From the NCBI RefSeq assembly GCF_007565055.1, contig NC_044560.1, forward strand, positions 83,519,295 through 83,583,294: 64,000 nucleotides of DNA. Direction: 5' to 3'. This DNA comes from Rhinopithecus roxellana (Eukaryota; Chordata; Mammalia; Primates; Cercopithecidae). Under the pieces are notes generated by a model. That model saw only the letters and a list, made by a program, of their open reading frames with translations, was not told the DNA's origin and did no database searches. Position numbers and translations under genes: made by a program. The number at the start of each line of letters is the position of its first letter. The first letter of the stretch is position 1. Positions 23,201 to 34,380 of this stretch are shown here, piece after piece.

Positions 23201-24771
23201 TCTCACAGGATCCAGAAACCTCTTGGCCGGTGGCACCTCTGCTTGGGTTTTGCTCGTGCCTGCTGGGCTCATTCCACCCATGTGGCCTGGCAGGCTGTGC
23301 TCCACTGGTGGTGCCGGCCTGGATCCCATGTCTGCCAAGGGTGAGCCAGGCACGAAGTGATGGGTATGTGAGTGAGCGTGGGGTCCTGCCACTGCACACA
23401 ACTAGGCGCACTGGCTGCAGTGGGGTGGACAGCTCTTGGTGCTGGCACAGGCACCAGCTCCATGCGAGGCTGCAGTGGGACCAGATGTACCAAAAGCGGC
23501 TTCCACTGCGGGCATCAGCATCTGGACAAGGGGAATGCAGTGGTGCCCGAAAGCTCAGAGATGCGAGGAACTGCAGAGCCCCAAAGAGGGTGTTACAGCA
23601 TGTCACAGCCCTGGCTCAGGGAGCCTCGAGGTCTGGGCTGCCAGAAGGGCTGCAGCTGTTCTCCTTCTTGTCGCCCCCAACGTGGTGAGCAGGGGGCGTG
23701 TTTGAGCCCTGCTTGTGTTACAGCTCTTTCAGTCCACCATTCAGTGGGGCCCGAGTTCTTTTCCTGCATCCAAGAAGAATGAGGTACGCAGACAACTGGA
23801 GAGTGAGCAAGGCGGAAAGGAGCTTCACTGAGCAACAGAACAGCTCTCAGGAGTCCCGAAGTGGATAGCTCCTTTCCACAAGCAGGTCGACCTGATGAGT
23901 GTCCAGATGACCAGCTCTCACCCAAAAGGAGACCTGCAAGCAGGTCCTTTTAAGGAGACTCAAAGTGGGTAGCTCCTTCCCGCAGCTGGTAGTCCTGACA
24001 GTCTGGCTGAGTCGGGGGTTTTTATGGACTCAGAAGGGAGGAAGTGCATGCTGCTTGGTCCATGGGTGTCCATGGGCAGCCCAGAAAACACCACAAGTTC
24101 GTACCCCAGCCCTGGACTCCACCTGGAACTGCGAGCCCAGCCCCCAGGCTTCAGGCTTGAAAGTGGGATTGAAAGTGGGATTTCACTGGGAACTCACCTT
24201 TTTCCACCCACGAACCTATCTGCCTCCTACCATCAACATGCCCTCCATGGTGCCCAGGCTGTTTGTGCCACAGGGCGCCTGCTGGCCCAAACTGAGTCAC
24301 CCTCATCACCCCCCTGGCTGGCCTCCCTTCCATGCACATGGGTGCCCAAAGTTTACAGGGGGCCAAGGTGGCAGCGGGCTGGCATTGTCAGTGCCACCTC
24401 AAGCATGCTAAACCTGGCCAGGTCACGAAAACACCTAGGTTTGGCCACAACTTTGCTCTGCAACACAGCAGGTGCCGGGAGCAGAAAGAGGCCAGGGAAT
24501 GGGAGCAGGCACTTCTGAGCCTGTGGGGACCGGGAGCTTTCCAAGCCCTGAAGAGTGCAGGGATGCACACGTCTGGAGCCACAGCTGGACGGCTGCAGCT
24601 GTGCCCACGAGTGTGGGACTCCAGCCCTTCCAACTCAGTAGGGGCAGGGTTCCTGCCTGTAGCCAGCGCCTGTGGGCTCTGTGGAGCTGTGAGCCTCAGC
24701 TGCGTTTTCCCCACTGCAGCTGGCATCGCGGCAGTGGCTGCTACAGATGGGCCACCGATGCCTTTAGTTAC
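23201..24771 (-). mobile_element. GC-rich LTR-like insertion, probably ERV1, minus orientation
   Basis: A sharp GC-rich block in AT-rich flanks, bounded by CTTTAGTTA at 23192-23200 and 24772-24780. Read on the minus strand it has a TATA-like CATAAAAACCCC near 24020, then a segment with 'ctgttgctcag' and 'acaactggagagtgagcaag' (complement), and 'gagctgtaacaca', features I associate with ERV LTR R/U5 regions. Several 140-166 codon ORFs occur on both strands simply from base composition. I cannot name the family. Confidence 0.45.
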
Positions 24772-24780
24772 AAGAGTTTT

Positions 24781-25160
24781 AATGATAAAATTTAGGTTAT
24801 CACAGAAATGGTAGTATATAGCCAGCTGTTTTATGTATTGTGAAGTATAAGTAACATATAATTTTGATACAGGAGTTGCTTAACTATTCCTTTTAATGGA
24901 CCCATGAATAGGCCAGAAAAATGAATCCACCGAGGATCTATAAATTCATTTTCACTTCAGCCTTCTCCCCACAGAACTGTATTAATGCCACCAAAAAAGT
25001 AAAATATTTAAGTGTAATGTTAACAAGTAATAAATCACACACAGCAAGAGAAGCAAAGGGACTCAAAGTCAAAATATTTTGCAATTACTGAAATAGTGTA
25101 ACACTTTTCCCTACTTTTTTTTTTTTTAAAACCATCAAAATCCATTGCATACTTTATCAC
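24781..25160. other. Unique AT-rich interval, nothing recognised
   Basis: Lies between the GC-rich LTR-like block and a young AluY. No ORF or recognised repeat. Confidence 0.45.
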
Positions 25161-25460
25161 CTTTTTTTTTTTTTTTTTGAGACGGAGTCTTGCTCTATCG
25201 CCCAGGCTGGAGTGCAGTGGCCGGATCTCAGCTCACTGCAAGCTCCGCCTCCCGGGTTCCCGCCATTCTCCTGCCTCAGCCTCCCGAGTAGCTGGAACTA
25301 CAGGCGCCCGCCACCTCGCCTGGCTAGCTTTTTGTATTTTTTGGTAGAGACGGGGTTTCACCGTGTTAGCCAGGATGGTCTCGATCTCCTGACCTCGTGA
25401 TCCACCCGTCTCGGCCTCCCAAAGTGCTGGGATTACAGGCTTGAGCCACCGCACCCGGCC
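25161..25460 (-). mobile_element. Old World monkey-type AluY
   Basis: Duplication ACTTTATCACCTTT on both sides; 'ggccggatctcagctc' variant. Confidence 0.95.
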
Positions 25461-25490
25461 ACTTTATCACCTTTAACTAGGAAACCAGAG

Positions 25491-25786
25491 GCTGGGTAAA
25501 GTGGCTTACGCCTGTAAGCCCAGCACTTTGGGAGGCTGAGGTGGACAGATCATTTGAGGCCAAGAGTTCAAGACCAGCCTGGCCAACATGGTAAAACCCC
25601 GTCTCTATAAAAAGTACAAAAATTAGCCTGGCGTGGTGCCGCACGCCTGTAATCCCAGCTACTCAGGAGACCAAGGCACAAGAATTGCTTGAACCTGGGA
25701 GGTGGAGGCTGCAGCGAGCCGAGATCACGCCACTGCACTCCAGCCTGGATGACAGTGCAAGACTCTGTTTCAAAAAAAAAAAAAAA
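25491..25786 (+). mobile_element. Alu, full length
   Basis: Duplication GAAACCAGAG on both sides. Confidence 0.93.
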
Positions 25787-26029
25787 AAGGGAAACCAGAG
25801 ACCAGGGAAATGCCCTTTACCTTTACCTTTGCACTTAGCTGGATCATCTGCAAGCATGATTTTATACTTGCCTGCCTTGCTCTTTCAGATTTCCAGATAC
25901 ACAATTCCATTATGCATTGGGAAAATCATTTATTTCCTTGTTGATATTACTTACAGCTACTTATTTTCTTTATTAAAGAGAAACTTCTTTTTATTCAGCC
26001 CATAAGGGAGAAAAGGGAGCATTTCTGCC

Positions 26030-26157
26030 TAGACCAGAGATCCTCAACTTTGATTGCACATTAGAATCACCTGTGGAGCTTTTAAAATGTAGCTGCCTAG
26101 ACAAATCAGAATCTCTGGCAGGTGGGGCTTGGGTGTGAGTAGTTTTGCAAGTTAGGT
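26030..26157 (+). mobile_element. MER5A-type hAT-Charlie fragment
   Basis: 'agatcctcaactttgattgc', 'acattagaatcacctgtgga' and 'cagaatctctggcaggtggg' match the first half of MER5A. The rest was displaced by two Alus; weak MER5-like words resume at 26775 and around 26888 ('tccactgattctcaacc'). Confidence 0.8.
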
Positions 26158-26774
26158 TGGCTGGGCATGGTGGCTCATGCCTGTAATCCCAGCACTTTGG
26201 GAGGCCAAGGCGAGTGGATCAGGAGGTCAAGAGATCGAGACCATCCCGGCCAATGTGGTGAAACCCCATCTCTACTAAAAATACAAAAATTAGCTGGGTG
26301 TGGTGGCGCGAGCCTTTAGTCCCAGCTACTTAGGAGGCTGAGGCAGGAGAATTGCTTGAACCTGGGAGGCAGAGGTTGCAGTGAGCTGAGATCACACCAC
26401 TGCACTCCTGGTGATAGAACGAGACTCCGTCTCAAAAAAAAAAAAAAAAAAAAAACTAGGCTGGGTACAGTGGCTCATGCCCATAATCCCCACACTTTGG
26501 GAGACTGAGGTAGGAGGATTGCTTGAGCTCAGGAGTTTGAGACCAGCCTGGGCAACATAACAAGATGCAGTCTCTGCAAAAAATTGAAAAATTAGGTGGG
26601 TGTGGTGGCACATGCCTGTAGTCTCAGCTACTCAGGAGGCTCGGATGGGAGGATCACTTGAGCCTCAGGATCACTGAATGAAGGATGCAGTGAGCTATGA
26701 TGGTGCCACTGCACTTCAGCCTGGATGATACAGCAAGATCTTGGCTCTAAAAACAAAAATAAATAAATAAATAA
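26158..26774 (+). mobile_element. Two tandem Alus inside a MER5A
   Basis: 26158-26455 and 26458-26774 (the second AluJ-like, (aaat)n tail), same orientation. Confidence 0.9.
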
Positions 26775-27000
26775 TTACAAGCTTCCCAATGTTTGTGACA
26801 TGCAAAATAGGGCCCATTCAAGGTTTCGCTGTGTCCTCCCCATATAGATGCCAGGGAGAGGCAGTAGGACCATTTGACCTTCTAGTCCACTGATTCTCAA
26901 CCATATCATTAAGGAAAATTTTAAAAATAGAGGTGCCCAGTCCAGGAAAATACTTATTTTTGTGAAATTTCAAGACACACTGCATGTTCCATTATCTAAG

Positions 27001-27305
27001 GTTTTTTTTGTTTTTTTTTTGAGACGGAGTCTCGCTCTGTCGCCCAGGCTGGAGTGCAGTGGCCACATCTCAGCTCACTGCAAGCTTCGCCTCCCAGGTT
27101 CACGCCATTCTCCTGCCTCAGCCTCCCGAGTAGCTGGGACTACAGGCGCCCGGAACCTCGCCCGGCTAGTTTTTTTGTATTTTTTTTAGTAGAGACGGGG
27201 TTTCACCGTGTTAGCCAGGATGGTCTGGATCTCCTGACCTCATGATCTGCCCGTCTCGGCCTCCCAAAGTGCTGGGATTACAGGCTTGAGCCACCGTGCC
27301 TGGCC
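27001..27305 (-). mobile_element. Old World monkey-type AluY
   Basis: Duplication TATCTAAGGTTTT on both sides. Confidence 0.94.
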
Positions 27306-27752
27306 TATCTAAGGTTTTTAATAGGGACTAGTAATATCGACACTCTAATAAAATAATGAGTAGTCTTAAAATACCCCATTTTTATTTTGGGATGCATTTG
27401 AATTTTATTTGATTACGGGTATTGTATTTTGGGAATTCACACAGTACTTCAAACCAATAAGAGAACTATACTGTATAGTGAATACGTGACTAAAATACTA
27501 CATACTGAAATTTTACAAGCATTAATATTTTCTTTTTAAAGAAAGGAACCAGAACACTCCAAGCACTGTAAAAGCTCAATTGCTACACATTAGAATTCCA
27601 TAAAATAATTGAATTAAGTCATTCTTTAGTTCCAGTTAAATGGAATCCTAGAGAGGCAGGAAATTATTACTGCATTACTTAAAGAAGACTTCAGATGAAT
27701 TTGGAAACAGCAAATTTCTCTTTTGCTTTATTTCTTCAAGAATTACCATTAA
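27306..27752. other. Unique AT-rich interval, nothing recognised
   Basis: No ORF, repeat or RNA gene found. It lies between an AluY and an AluS-like copy in the intergenic part. Confidence 0.5.
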
Positions 27753-28040
27753 GCCGGGCGCAGTGGCTCACGCCTATAATCCCAGCACTTTGGGAGGCCG
27801 AGGTGGGTCGATCACGAGGTCAGGGGTTCGAGACCAGCCTGACCAACATGGTGAAACCCCATCTCTACTAAAAATACAAAAATTAGCTAGGCGTGGTGGC
27901 AGGCGCCTGTAATCCCAGCTACTCAGCAGGCTGAGGCAGGAGAATCGCTTGAACCCGGGAGGCGGAGGTTGCAGTGAGCCGAGATTGTGCCACTACACTC
28001 CAGCCTGGGCAAAAGAGCGAGACGCCATCTAAAAAAAAAA
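27753..28040 (+). mobile_element. Alu, full length
   Basis: Duplication AATTACCATTA on both sides. Confidence 0.93.
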
Positions 28041-28217
28041 ATTACCATTAAAAAAAAAAAAAGCTTTGAAAATAACTTAAAACACAATTTTGGATAGAGT
28101 ACCATTCTCATTCCCACCTTGAAGGTTATGTTTGCAATCCATTCATGACAAGTATATCTCTTCGGTCTCCTACAAAAAAGAATTTCTTCCAATGACAAAA
28201 TGGTACTTTCTTGCATA

Positions 28218-28515
28218 TTTTATTTTATTTTATTTTTGAGACGGAGTCTCGCTCTCTCACCCAGGCTGGAGTGCAATGGCGTGATCTCAGCTCATACCTC
28301 CGCCTCCCGGGTTCAAGCGATTCTCCTGCCTTAGCCTCCCGAGTAGCTGGGAGTATAGGCACCCGCCACCATACCCGGCTAATTTTTGTATTTTTAGTAG
28401 AGACAGAGTTTCGCCATATTGGTCCGGCTGGTCTCAAACTCCTGACCTCAGATGATCCGCCAGCCTTGGCCTCCCAAAGTGCTAGGATTACAGGTGTGAG
28501 CTACCACAACTGGCC
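28218..28515 (-). mobile_element. Alu
   Basis: (TTTTA)n tail; a small deletion in 'cagctcatacctccgcc'. Confidence 0.9.
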
Positions 28516-28570
28516 CGTAATTTTTTGTCTTTTTATTTTCTTGCATAATTTTAAAAGGTTACATGCCGAG

Positions 28571-28857
28571 TCCAGGCGTGGTGGCTCACACCTGTAATTC
28601 CAGCACTTTGGGAGGCCAAGGCAGGTGGATCACTTGAGGTCAGGAGTCTAAGACCAGCCTGACCAACATGGTGAAACCCCGTCTCTACCAAAAATATAAA
28701 AATTAGCTTGGCATGTTGGCACACACCTGTTATCCTAGCTACTCGGGAGGCTGAGGCAGGAGAATTGCTTGAACCCAGGAGGTGGAGGTTGCAGTGAGCT
28801 GAGATTGCGCCACTGCACTCCAGCCTGGGCAACAGGAGTGAAACTTCTCAAAAAACA
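28571..28857 (+). mobile_element. Alu
   Basis: Full length minus a few head bases. Confidence 0.9.
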
Positions 28858-28909
28858 AAAGATACTGTGCCTTTTGTTGCCTATCTAAACTGATTTAAAA
28901 CTTTTTCTG

Positions 28910-29195
28910 GCCGGGCGCGGTGGCTCACGCCTGTAATCCCAGCACTTTGGGAGACGGAGACGGGCGGATCACGAGGTCAGGAGATCAATCCTGGCTAACA
29001 CGGTGAAACCCCGTCTCTACTAAAAATACAAAAATTATCCAGGCATGGTGGCGGGTGCCTATACTCCCAGCTACTCGGGAGGCTGAGGCAGGAGAATGGC
29101 GTGAACCCGGAGGCGGAGCTTGCAGTGAGCCGAGACCCCGCCACTGCACTCCAGCCCGGGCGGCAGAGCCAGACTCCGTCTCAGAAAAACAAAAG
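28910..29195 (+). mobile_element. AluY, young
   Basis: CpG-rich, 'ggccgggcgcggtggctcac'; 10-bp deletion in 'gagatcaatcctggc'. Confidence 0.92.
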
Positions 29196-29362
29196 GGTTC
29201 TGAGAGATGTTGTTGGCTTGAAGAGTTACAATTCAAATCTGTAAAAGGTGCCTGAGTACAAAGAAGGTTAAAAAGCACTACCCAGTGTTCCTGCTATATA
29301 TTCATTTGAAGAGCTGCTTTTCAAACCACGGGCTCTTGGCCTATTCTTCATTAACCCTATTT

Positions 29363-29657
29363 TCTTTTTCTGTTTTAAGATGGAGTCTCACCCTGTCACC
29401 TAAGCTGCAATTCAGTGGCACAATCTCAGCTCATTGCAACCTCCACCTCCTGGGTTCAAGTGATTCTCTGCCTCAGGCTTTCAAGTAGCTGGAATAACAG
29501 GCGCCTGCCACCACGCCAGGCTAATATTTTGTATTTTTAGTAGAGATAGGGTTTCGCCATGTTGGCCAGGCTGGGCTGAACTCCTGACCTCAGGTGATCC
29601 ACCTGCCTCAGCCTCCCAAAGTGCTGGGATTACAGGTGTGAGCCACTGTGCCCGGCT
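29363..29657 (-). mobile_element. Alu, full length
   Basis: Duplication TTCATTAACCCTATTTTCT (19 bp) on both sides. Confidence 0.94.
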
Positions 29658-29961
29658 TTCATTAACCCTATTTTCTGTTAAATACTCATAGAAAAATAAT
29701 TGCTAATCCATTCCTTTTAGTTCAAGTTCGCCATACTGTGAGGATATTTAGCACCACCCAGTGGCAATTTTTTATGTTCTTGTGAATAAATAGCAACTTT
29801 GCAAACTCTTGATCCCAAAAGATAATACCTGTATCAATAGAAACAAGAAAAAAGTTGTGAATCAAACCAAATTTCATTTATAAAAGTCTTCTACTTTAAG
29901 AGTTCAGATCATTTTAAGGTTGTTTTCCTGGCCTCATGTCTCCTTAAAGACAAATAGTTAG

Positions 29962-30258
29962 GCCAGGTGCAGTGGCTCACACCTGAAATCCCAGCACTTT
30001 GGGAGGCCAAGGTAGATCACTTGAGCCCAGGAGTTCAAGACCAGTTCAAGACAACGTAGTGAGACTGCATCTCTACAAAAAATTTTAAAAATTAGCCAGG
30101 TATGGTGGTGCATACCTGTAGTTCCAGCTATTTGGGAGGCTGAGTTGGAAGGACTGCTTGAGCCCAGCAGTTTGAGGTGACAGTAAGCTATGATTGCACC
30201 ACTGCATTCCAGCCTGGGGGACAGAGTAAGATCCTGTCTCAAAAAAAAAAAAAAAAAA
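29962..30258 (+). mobile_element. AluJ-like
   Basis: 'tttgaggtgacagtaagct' in the right arm; diverged. Confidence 0.9.
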
Positions 30259-30527
30259 GGACGAATAGCTTAGGTAGTTAAACAACAACAACAATAAATA
30301 CATTTTTTCAAAAATTCTCCTTTTATTCTCTAGTTATACACATATACTCACTTTCAAATAAAATTCTACATTAGAAGGAAAGGTCTCTTTGTAAGGCATA
30401 GTATTGACTTTTTCTTATGAGAAAACAGGAAATATCATCAGTGCTTTTAAAAAAGTGAAAGCGTAAGAGAAAATCAGGGCTCTATCTAGAGAAGTCTAAT
30501 TGTTTCTCTATAAAAACGAACTGGAGG

Positions 30528-30829
30528 GCCGGGCGCAGTGGCTCAAGCCTGTAATCCCAGCACTTTGGGAGGCCGAGACGGGCAGATCACGAGGTCAGGA
30601 GATCGAGACCATCCTGGCTAACACGGTGAAACCCCGTCTCTACTAAAAAAATACAAAAAACTAGCAGGGCGCGGTGGCAGGCGCCTGTAGTCCCACCTAC
30701 CCGGAGGCTGAGGCAGGAGAATGGCGTAAACCCAGGTGGAGCTTGCAGTGAGCTGAGATCCGGCCACTGCACTCCAGCCTGGGCGACAGAGCGAGACTCC
30801 GTCTCAAAAAAAAAAAAAAAAAAAAAAAA
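30528..30829 (+). mobile_element. Old World monkey-type AluY
   Basis: Carries caagcctg and atccggcc; 'gaactgga' duplicated outside. Confidence 0.94.
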
Positions 30830-30914
30830 ATGAACTGGAATACAGGATACCTGTCCTATAGCAACCTAAAACACAACCTCCCTTGATGTACATATAGAAA
30901 ATATATGTCTTGTA

Positions 30915-31210
30915 GCCGGGTGCAGTGGCTCAAGCCTGTAATCCCAGCACTTTGGGAGGCCAAGGCGGGCGAATCATGAGGTCAGGAGATCGAGACCATC
31001 CTGGCTAACACGGTGAAACCCCGTCTCTACTAAAAATACAAAAATTAGCTTGGCATGGTGGCGGACGCCTACAGTCCCAGCAACCTGGAAGGCTGAGGCA
31101 GGAGAATGGCGTGAACTCAGGAGGCGGAGCTTGCAGTGAGCTGAGATCACGCCATTGCGCTTCAGCCTGGGCTACAGAGCGAGACCAACTCAAAAAAAAA
31201 AAAAAAAAGA
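30915..31210 (+). mobile_element. AluY-like
   Basis: 'ggctcaagcctg' present but 'gagatcacgcc' in the right arm; duplication GAAAATATATGTCTT. Confidence 0.93.
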
Positions 31211-31660
31211 AAAAAGAAAGAAAATATATGTCTTAACCAACTTGGAAGAAAAACAAAATTCTGTGTGTGCAAATATATTTTTTCAAGTTATTCTTTTTTC
31301 AACCTGGATTCAGCCTCAGGCTGCTGCTGACATCAGTGCTCCTCGCTGGGGTGAGGCTGGAGGGCTTGCATTGCACTGGAAGGGCATGAGGCACCTACTG
31401 CCATAGCAGAGAATCAAAGGACCATAACTGTCCCTTGGGGATTGAAGAATTTTTTTTTTTTTTTAAAGTCTGATTATTTGGGGACCATAGACCAAGGCTA
31501 TACCCTGATTTTCCCTTTCTGAAAGTCACACTTTAACTAAAACATTTCTGTTCTACAAATTTCCATGTATCGAAAGACGCTGTAGAATTTAATTCATAGT
31601 GTCTTCTCAAAAGGAAAAAAAAAAGCAGTTATTCATAGGAGTCTTTTCTTTTTTGGTGTC

Positions 31661-31747
31661 TTAAATGTCAATGATCACAAAAACTTCTGGCTTCTCTTCA
31701 TCATAGACCTGCATTGCCGAATATGTTATTGCTTTGACTTCTGTTCC
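31661..31747 (-). CDS. ZBTB8OS: ZBTB8OS last coding exon with stop codon
   Basis: Acceptor 'aactttag' at 31748-31755; 28 codons then TAA (31663-31661). It ends in PEVFVIIDI, the conserved archease C-terminus whose acidic residue takes part in metal binding. Two residues near the end (YDEEKPEV) differ from the human sequence as I remember it (YNEENPEV). Confidence 0.95.
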   Translation of the reverse strand, partial: GTEVKAITYSAMQVYDEEKPEVFVIIDI

Positions 31748-32048
31748 CTAAAGTTGGGGTTAGAGAAAAAAAAATAGGAAAATAGGATATTGAAATCATA
31801 ATCATTAACTCTAGCAACAATCGGCAGAAAGTAAAAATTTTAGTATTTTGAAAATGAAAAACTCACATGAAACAATTCGTTATGAAATTAGCATAGTATA
31901 CAGGGATCCAAGAAAAATGAGAGGCAACACATGCACAATGGAGTTGGGACATGGAACTCTAATCCTGGCTTTGTTTCCACCTGGGTATAGAAATTGTTTG
32001 GCCTGTCTGGACATCAGTTTTTCATTTATAAAATGGGTTAAATTACAT

Positions 32049-32515
32049 AAAGACACATCCATAGGTATGTTCACTGCAGTACTATTCACAATAGCAAAGA
32101 CATAGAATCAACCCACATGCCCATCAATGGTCGACTGGATAAAGAAAATGTGATACATATACACCATGGAATACTACACAGCCATAAAAAAGAATGAGAT
32201 CATGTCCTTTGCAACATGGATGGAGCTGGAGGCCATAATCCTAAGTGAATTCATGCAGGAACAGAAAACCAATACCACGTTTCCATATATTTAAGAGGGA
32301 CACAAACATTGAGTACACATGAACACAAAGAGGGAAACGAGACACCGGGTCTGCTGATCGAAAAACTGCCTATCAGGTATTACGCTGATTACCTGGGTGA
32401 AAAATTATCTGTACACTAAACCTCCACAACACGCAATGTACCCATGTAAAAACTTGCATGTGCACCCCATGAACCTAAAAATAAAAGTTGGAAAAAAAAA
32501 AGTAAAAAGCTTTTG
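32049..32515 (+). mobile_element. L1 (L1PA/PB-type) 3' end, 5'-truncated
   Basis: Contains the end of ORF2 as degenerate reading frame ('actattcacaatagcaaaga', 'atggaatactacacagccat') and the 3' UTR ending 'cctaaaaataaaagttgg' plus A tail. About 460 bp of a 6-kb element, antisense to ZBTB8OS. Confidence 0.9.
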
Positions 32516-33159
32516 AGGATGATTAAAAAAAAAAAAACAAATGGGTTGAATCAAAGAACACAAGCTTTTCTACTATTTGGCTCACCTTCTGAAACCCAAA
32601 CCACCTCCTTACACTCTGATCTAGGCCTTAGGAACTCAACCTATTCTCTTTTCCTCAGCTGCCAACACTCAATTCACCTCTTGGGACTCTTCTCTTTCCA
32701 AGTCTAGCTGAAGAGTAAGATATACTTTCCCTACTTTCCCAGGTCAAAAGCTCTCCACACGTCTCTGATACAAGACACTGCCCAACCCTGCCCCAGTTTA
32801 AAACCACAGAATTAGATGTTCTCTCAGGTTCTTTCCAGCTCCAAAAGGAATCTACAATAGTTCTGTGCACCATAAAATGTATTAGGCAATACGTAAATGA
32901 CATTTGCTAGCTGTACACCACACAAAAAAAGGAAGATTTCACAGAAGGATATAAGTGGCAGTGCCGCTGCTTTTTCTCCTCTGCCACAATCACCTGGCAA
33001 AAACCACAACCTAATTCAAGTTCAACTGTCTGCTTATGGCAGCACACACCATGCTAACTGTTATCACCCTGAGTGTATGTCCACACATCTCAAACAGGAA
33101 TTCAGCACTTGCAGTAAAATCTTACAATTACCAATAAATTCCCTTTTTCACTCTCTGAG
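32516..33159. other. Unique intronic interval
   Basis: ZBTB8OS intron. A MIR3-like word set on the complement ('tctcaggttctttccagctc') is near 32820-32850; otherwise nothing recognised. Short ORFs here show no family resemblance. Confidence 0.45.
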
Positions 33160-33609
33160 ACAATTCTTTTCCTTCTCCTCTAGTGATCATTCCTCCCTCA
33201 TTCTCACTCTCAATCAATTGTGCTTCCTAGAGAAAGTAAGAGCAACTCAGTAAGAACTGACGCATCTTCCTACCACCAAATCTACCATCATGCTGTATCT
33301 GTACTCACCTTAGCCTCCCTGGCTGCAATGAATGGCTTGTCCCTGCTCCCATCAGAAGGCCAACTTCTATACATAAGTATTCGATCCTATACCCGCCTTA
33401 CCAAATTTTACCAAAGAGGCTGTGGCCCTATCTCTACAACCTTATCTCCTACATTACACCTTCACTCTCAGCTCCAGCTTGCTGTTCCATGAACACAACT
33501 TATCTCATTTCAGGGCCTTTACACCTGTTTCTTCACCTGGAAAGTTCTTCCATATTTATGCTCACTTATCTCTCTTGCCTCTGCTCAAATATCACTTTGT
33601 CAAACATAC
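33160..33609. mobile_element. L2 fragment, left part (split by MaLR LTR)
   Basis: 'gggcctttacacctgtttct' and 'acctggaaagttcttcc' followed by 'tctgctcaaatatcacttt' are L2 3' words. The element resumes after the LTR at 33985. Confidence 0.6.
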
Positions 33610-33984
33610 TGATATATTTTGGCTGTGTCCTCACCCGAATCTCGTCTTGAACTGTAGTGCCCATAATCCCCACGCATTGTGGGAGGGAGCAGGTGGAGAT
33701 CATTGAATCACGGGGGCGGTTTCCACCATGCTGTTCTAGTGATAGTGCGTGAGTTTTCAGGAGATCTGATGGTTTTCAAAGGGGCTTCCCCCTTCGCTCA
33801 GCACTCACTTCTCTTCCTGCCACCATGTGAAGAAGGAAGGGTTTGCTTCCCCTTCTGCCATGATTGTAAGTTTCCTGAGGTCTCCCCAATCATGCTGAAC
33901 TGAGTGTCAATTAAGCCTCTTTCCTTTATAAATTACTCAGTCTCGGGTATGTCTTTATCAGCAGCGTGAGAATGGGTTAATAAA
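33610..33984 (+). mobile_element. MST/THE1-type MaLR LTR (ERVL-MaLR)
   Basis: Matches the MaLR LTR along its length: TGATATATTTTGGCTGTGTC at the start, 'cctttataaattactcagtc' near 33925 and '..gagaatgggttaata' at the end. About 375 bp, with weak 5-bp flanking similarity (acata). It splits an older L2 fragment. Confidence 0.88.
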
Positions 33985-34260
33985 CATATATTTTCTGACC
34001 CCCTCCCCTCCTCCAACCACTCTTATCTTATCCTGATGGCACTGGTCACTATCTGAAATTATGTGTTTACATGTTTGTCTGGCTCACTTCTTCCACTACA
34101 TTTTAAACTCCGTGAGGGCAGAGACTTCACTTATCCTATTACATTTCTACCTTGAGTGAGTAAAAAAATGTCTGAAACACTAGAGGCACTTGATTCAGCA
34201 TTTGCTGAATGCATGCATAAACTCATGGATAGATGGATGGAATATGGATTCATGGAGAGA
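33985..34260. mobile_element. L2 fragment, right part
   Basis: 'ttttaaactccgtgagggca' then 'gagacttcac' and 'catttgctgaatgcatgcat' are typical L2 3' end words, continuing the fragment left of the MaLR LTR. Confidence 0.65.
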
Positions 34261-34380
34261 AGGTAAAGACAATATTAAAACCAGGAAGGTATTTTTAAAC
34301 CAAGAAATATTCCAGGAACCAGATGTTTTAATAAGCTATTTGTAAAACATTCCTTTTTGCTTTGAAAAGTTGTTTGACTG

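Larger units (their letters stand above)
30322..31660 (-). other. ZBTB8OS: ZBTB8OS 3' UTR candidate region
   Basis: Minus-strand polyadenylation hexamers follow the stop: ATTAAA at 31593-31588 (about 70 nt past the stop) and AATAAA at 30327-30322. Two + strand Alus (30528-30829, 30915-31210) lie between them, so use of the distal signal would put antisense Alu sequence in the UTR. Which signal is used cannot be read from the sequence. Confidence 0.4.

Noticed and set aside
23172..24814. Several overlapping ORFs of 140-166 codons on both strands
   Set aside because: They come from the low stop frequency of GC-rich LTR-like DNA. Overlap in many frames without motif argues against coding.
33397..33706. 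94-codon ORF with hydrophobic stretches at 33422-33706
   Set aside because: Made of L2 and MaLR LTR sequence; no gene match.
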